NCBI GenBank assembly: GCA_964420325.1
Contig: CAYQSU010000043.1
Span: forward strand, 1 to 29,829
DNA: 29,829 nucleotides
Direction of reading: 5' to 3'
Source: CAYQSU01 sp964420325
GTDB taxonomy: Bacteria > Pseudomonadota > Alphaproteobacteria > Rhodospirillales > Defluviicoccaceae
The position numbers and the translations under genes were made by a program. Positions 28,365 through 29,829 of this stretch are shown piece after piece (within the stretch, counting starts at the first letter, position 1; every line of letters begins with the position of its first letter). The notes beneath the pieces are model-generated. The model was not told the origin of the DNA. It saw nothing but the letters and a program-made list of their open reading frames with translations, and ran no database searches.

Positions 28365-28921
28365 CCGTCCCTACCCTCCGCTACCGCCGGCGGCGCTCCG
28401 AACCCGAGATCGCCCTCGATCAGCGTGTCCAGGGCACACCCGTCGAGGCGGTCCGCCTCGCGCCGCACGTAGCGGACCATGGCGGCAACCACCTCTTCGG
28501 TTGGCGCAGTCTTGCGGTAGAGATTGCGTCTCAGGGCGGACGCCAGCGGACCGTCGTCCCTTTGCTCCAGGCCCACTCCGTAGGCCGCGAGCCGGCCGTA
28601 GAACGCCTGTGCGAGAGACCTGATGCGTTTGCCGATGCTCATGTCGCCGACGCCCATCTCGCGAAGATTCTGGTCCATGTCGGCGAACATCACGTCGAAC
28701 AGCGCCTGGGCATGCTCGGCCGCGCGCTCGCGATCTCTCTTCAGGCGTCGCAAAATCAGCATCGCATGCAGGGCGATCATGTCGAAGCGTCCGTCGGGCG
28801 TGTCGGGAACGCCCAGGCTCGCGTAGAACTCCTGCTGCCGCGCCTGCTCGACAATCTGCCGGTAAAGTCCCAACGCTGCCCTTCGTGCCAGTGAGTCGCC
28901 GAGAAGCCGCCGCAGGATCAT
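28361..28921 (-). CDS. Ubiquinol-cytochrome c chaperone (CBP3-like)
   Basis: A 186-residue, mostly helical protein of the ubiquinol_cyt_C_chap family (CBP3 in mitochondria), which helps assemble cytochrome b of the bc1 complex. The conserved parts are LYRQIVEQARQQEFYASLGVP (from about residue 19), DGRFDMIALHAMLILRRL and FDVMFADMDQNLREMGVGDM. The ATG at 28921 is chosen because GGAGAG is close upstream and the family sequence begins there. Presence implies the organism makes a bc1 complex. The gene is divergent from the BamE-like gene. Confidence 0.92.
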   Translation of the reverse strand: MILRRLLGDSLARRAALGLYRQIVEQARQQEFYASLGVPDTPDGRFDMIALHAMLILRRLKRDRERAAEHAQALFDVMFADMDQNLREMGVGDMSIGKRIRSLAQAFYGRLAAYGVGLEQRDDGPLASALRRNLYRKTAPTEEVVAAMVRYVRREADRLDGCALDTLIEGDLGFGAPPAVAEGRDG

Positions 28922-29055
28922 GCCGCTCTCCGCCCTCTCCGAGCCCCAAGTGGATTGACAATGGACGTCACCCGGTGGCACCTAGTCCCATGGTTGGCGG
29001 ATCGCACGCAAACCGCTCCCGGGTCCTGCGCGAAGGGGACAGTCTTATTCCTAGG

Positions 29056-29529
29056 ATGTGTAGGCGACAACGCTTTCGTCAATGGCGTCGGCCGCCGATC
29101 GGCCGGTTGACTGTCCTGGCGCTCGCCGCCGGCATCTCCGCATGCTCGCCGCGCATCGATTCGCACGGCAACACCGTCGATCCCGACCGCCTCGCCGCGC
29201 TCACCCCCGGCGTGCATTCCCGCCAGGACGTCGAGCAGCTTCTCGGCTCACCCTCGAGCGTCTCCGCGTTCGGACGCGAGACCTGGTACTACATCGGCAG
29301 CCGCACCGAAACCCTGGCGTTTCTCGAGCCCAAGGTGACCGAGCGCCGGGTCGTGGCCATCCGCTTCGGCAACACCGGCACGGTTGAAACGGTGGACACG
29401 TTTGGACTCGAGCGCGGCCGCGCGATCGCGTTCGTCGAGCGCGAGACACCGACGACGGGCAACGAGTTCACCATCTGGGAACAGTTCATCGGCAACATCG
29501 GCCGCTTCGAGGGCGAGAGCCAGCGCTAG
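29056..29529 (+). CDS. bamE: Outer-membrane assembly lipoprotein, BamE (SmpA/OmlA) family
   Basis: A 157-residue lipoprotein predicted to be part of the BAM complex. Its N-terminus is Arg-rich, then hydrophobic (LTVLALAAGISAC), with a lipobox ending at Cys30. The SmpA/OmlA domain follows: LTPGVHSRQDVEQLLGSPS (49-67), TWYYI, and the later strand pattern. The ATG at 29056 gives a sensible lipoprotein signal; no strong Shine-Dalgarno is adjacent, and an in-frame extension upstream lacks signal character. A TTGACA at 28955-28960 could be a -35 box, but a -10 at proper distance is weak. The terminator hairpin lies 38 bp after the stop. Confidence 0.9.
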   Translation: MCRRQRFRQWRRPPIGRLTVLALAAGISACSPRIDSHGNTVDPDRLAALTPGVHSRQDVEQLLGSPSSVSAFGRETWYYIGSRTETLAFLEPKVTERRVVAIRFGNTGTVETVDTFGLERGRAIAFVERETPTTGNEFTIWEQFIGNIGRFEGESQR

Positions 29530-29567
29530 CCGGCTGGTCTTTCCGGCGCGCCGATGGTGGCAAACGG

Positions 29568-29596
29568 AAGCCCCGGAAGCACAGCTTCCGGGGCTT
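29568..29596. terminator. Bidirectional intrinsic terminator
   Basis: A perfect 13-bp stem (AAGCCCCGGAAGC with GCTTCCGGGGCTT) around a 3-nt loop ACA, between the convergent bamE and pyrophosphatase genes. The outer A-T pairs and the nearby TTT on each side (short T-runs follow on both strands) make it a probable terminator for both. Confidence 0.85.
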
Positions 29597-29617
29597 GGTG
29601 TTTGGCCTGGGCGCCAC

Positions 29618-29829
<212 letters not shown>

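Noticed and set aside
28955..28986. TTGACA with a -10 for the bamE-like gene, and a TGGCAC (28976-28981) as sigma-54 -24 element
   Set aside because: No acceptable -10 at 16-18 bp from the TTGACA, and no GC element at the -12 position after TGGCAC. Kept only as a remark in the gene entry.

Overview
This is a GC-rich chromosomal window from an alphaproteobacterium, most likely of a Rhodospirillales-like lineage. The evidence is the linked dusB-ntrB-ntrC-ntrY-ntrX-trkA-hfq-hflX block, a fused ispDF gene, a ubiquinol-cytochrome c chaperone next to a YceD/DUF177 gene, a plsX-fabH-ihfA-merR-tRNA-Pro run, and a membrane pyrophosphatase. No phage, transposase, CRISPR array or rRNA was seen. Genus and species cannot be read from the sequence alone.

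Layout. Positions 1-90 hold degenerate 10-bp tandem repeats that continue off the left edge. A bacteriohemerythrin gene (225-761, +) converges with a hotdog thioesterase gene (734-1156, -). A divergent region with a perfect operator-like palindrome (1204-1219) separates the thioesterase from a coupled + operon: a crotonase-fold protein lacking both usual catalytic glutamates, a small CoA-binding protein, and an O-acetylhomoserine sulfhydrylase-type PLP enzyme (1307-3926).

From 3983 to 17899 everything is on the - strand. Read in the direction of transcription the order is dusB, ntrB, ntrC, ntrY, ntrX, trkA, a D-amino-acid-transaminase-like gene, a HAD hydrolase, hfq, hflX, an inositol-monophosphatase-family gene and a beta-hydroxyacid-dehydrogenase-family gene. 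Several junctions overlap by the 4 bp ATGA, so translation is probably coupled. The block joins nitrogen sensing (NtrBC, NtrYX), potassium uptake (TrkA), RNA control (Hfq) and ribosome rescue (HflX). dusB has a promoter so close to its ATG that the mRNA may be leaderless.

From 17976 to 24350 are a CcsA/YpjD-like membrane protein (-), ispDF (+) for isoprenoid synthesis, cutA (-), and a coupled + pair. That pair is an isoaspartyl methyltransferase with an export signal and an 846-residue membrane protein with a spermidine-synthase-like domain between two membrane blocks. An exported protein of unknown family (-) lies tail to tail with it. This is the least conventional part of the window.

The right end holds tRNA-Pro(GGG), a MerR-family regulator, ihfA, fabH, plsX, yceD/DUF177 and the cytochrome bc1 chaperone gene (all -), then a divergent BamE/OmlA lipoprotein gene (+), a strong bidirectional terminator hairpin, and the C-terminal end of an H+-pyrophosphatase gene (-) cut by the window edge. 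yceD-plsX-fabH resembles the enterobacterial lipid cluster but lacks rpmF between yceD and plsX. A 302-bp gap lies there instead.
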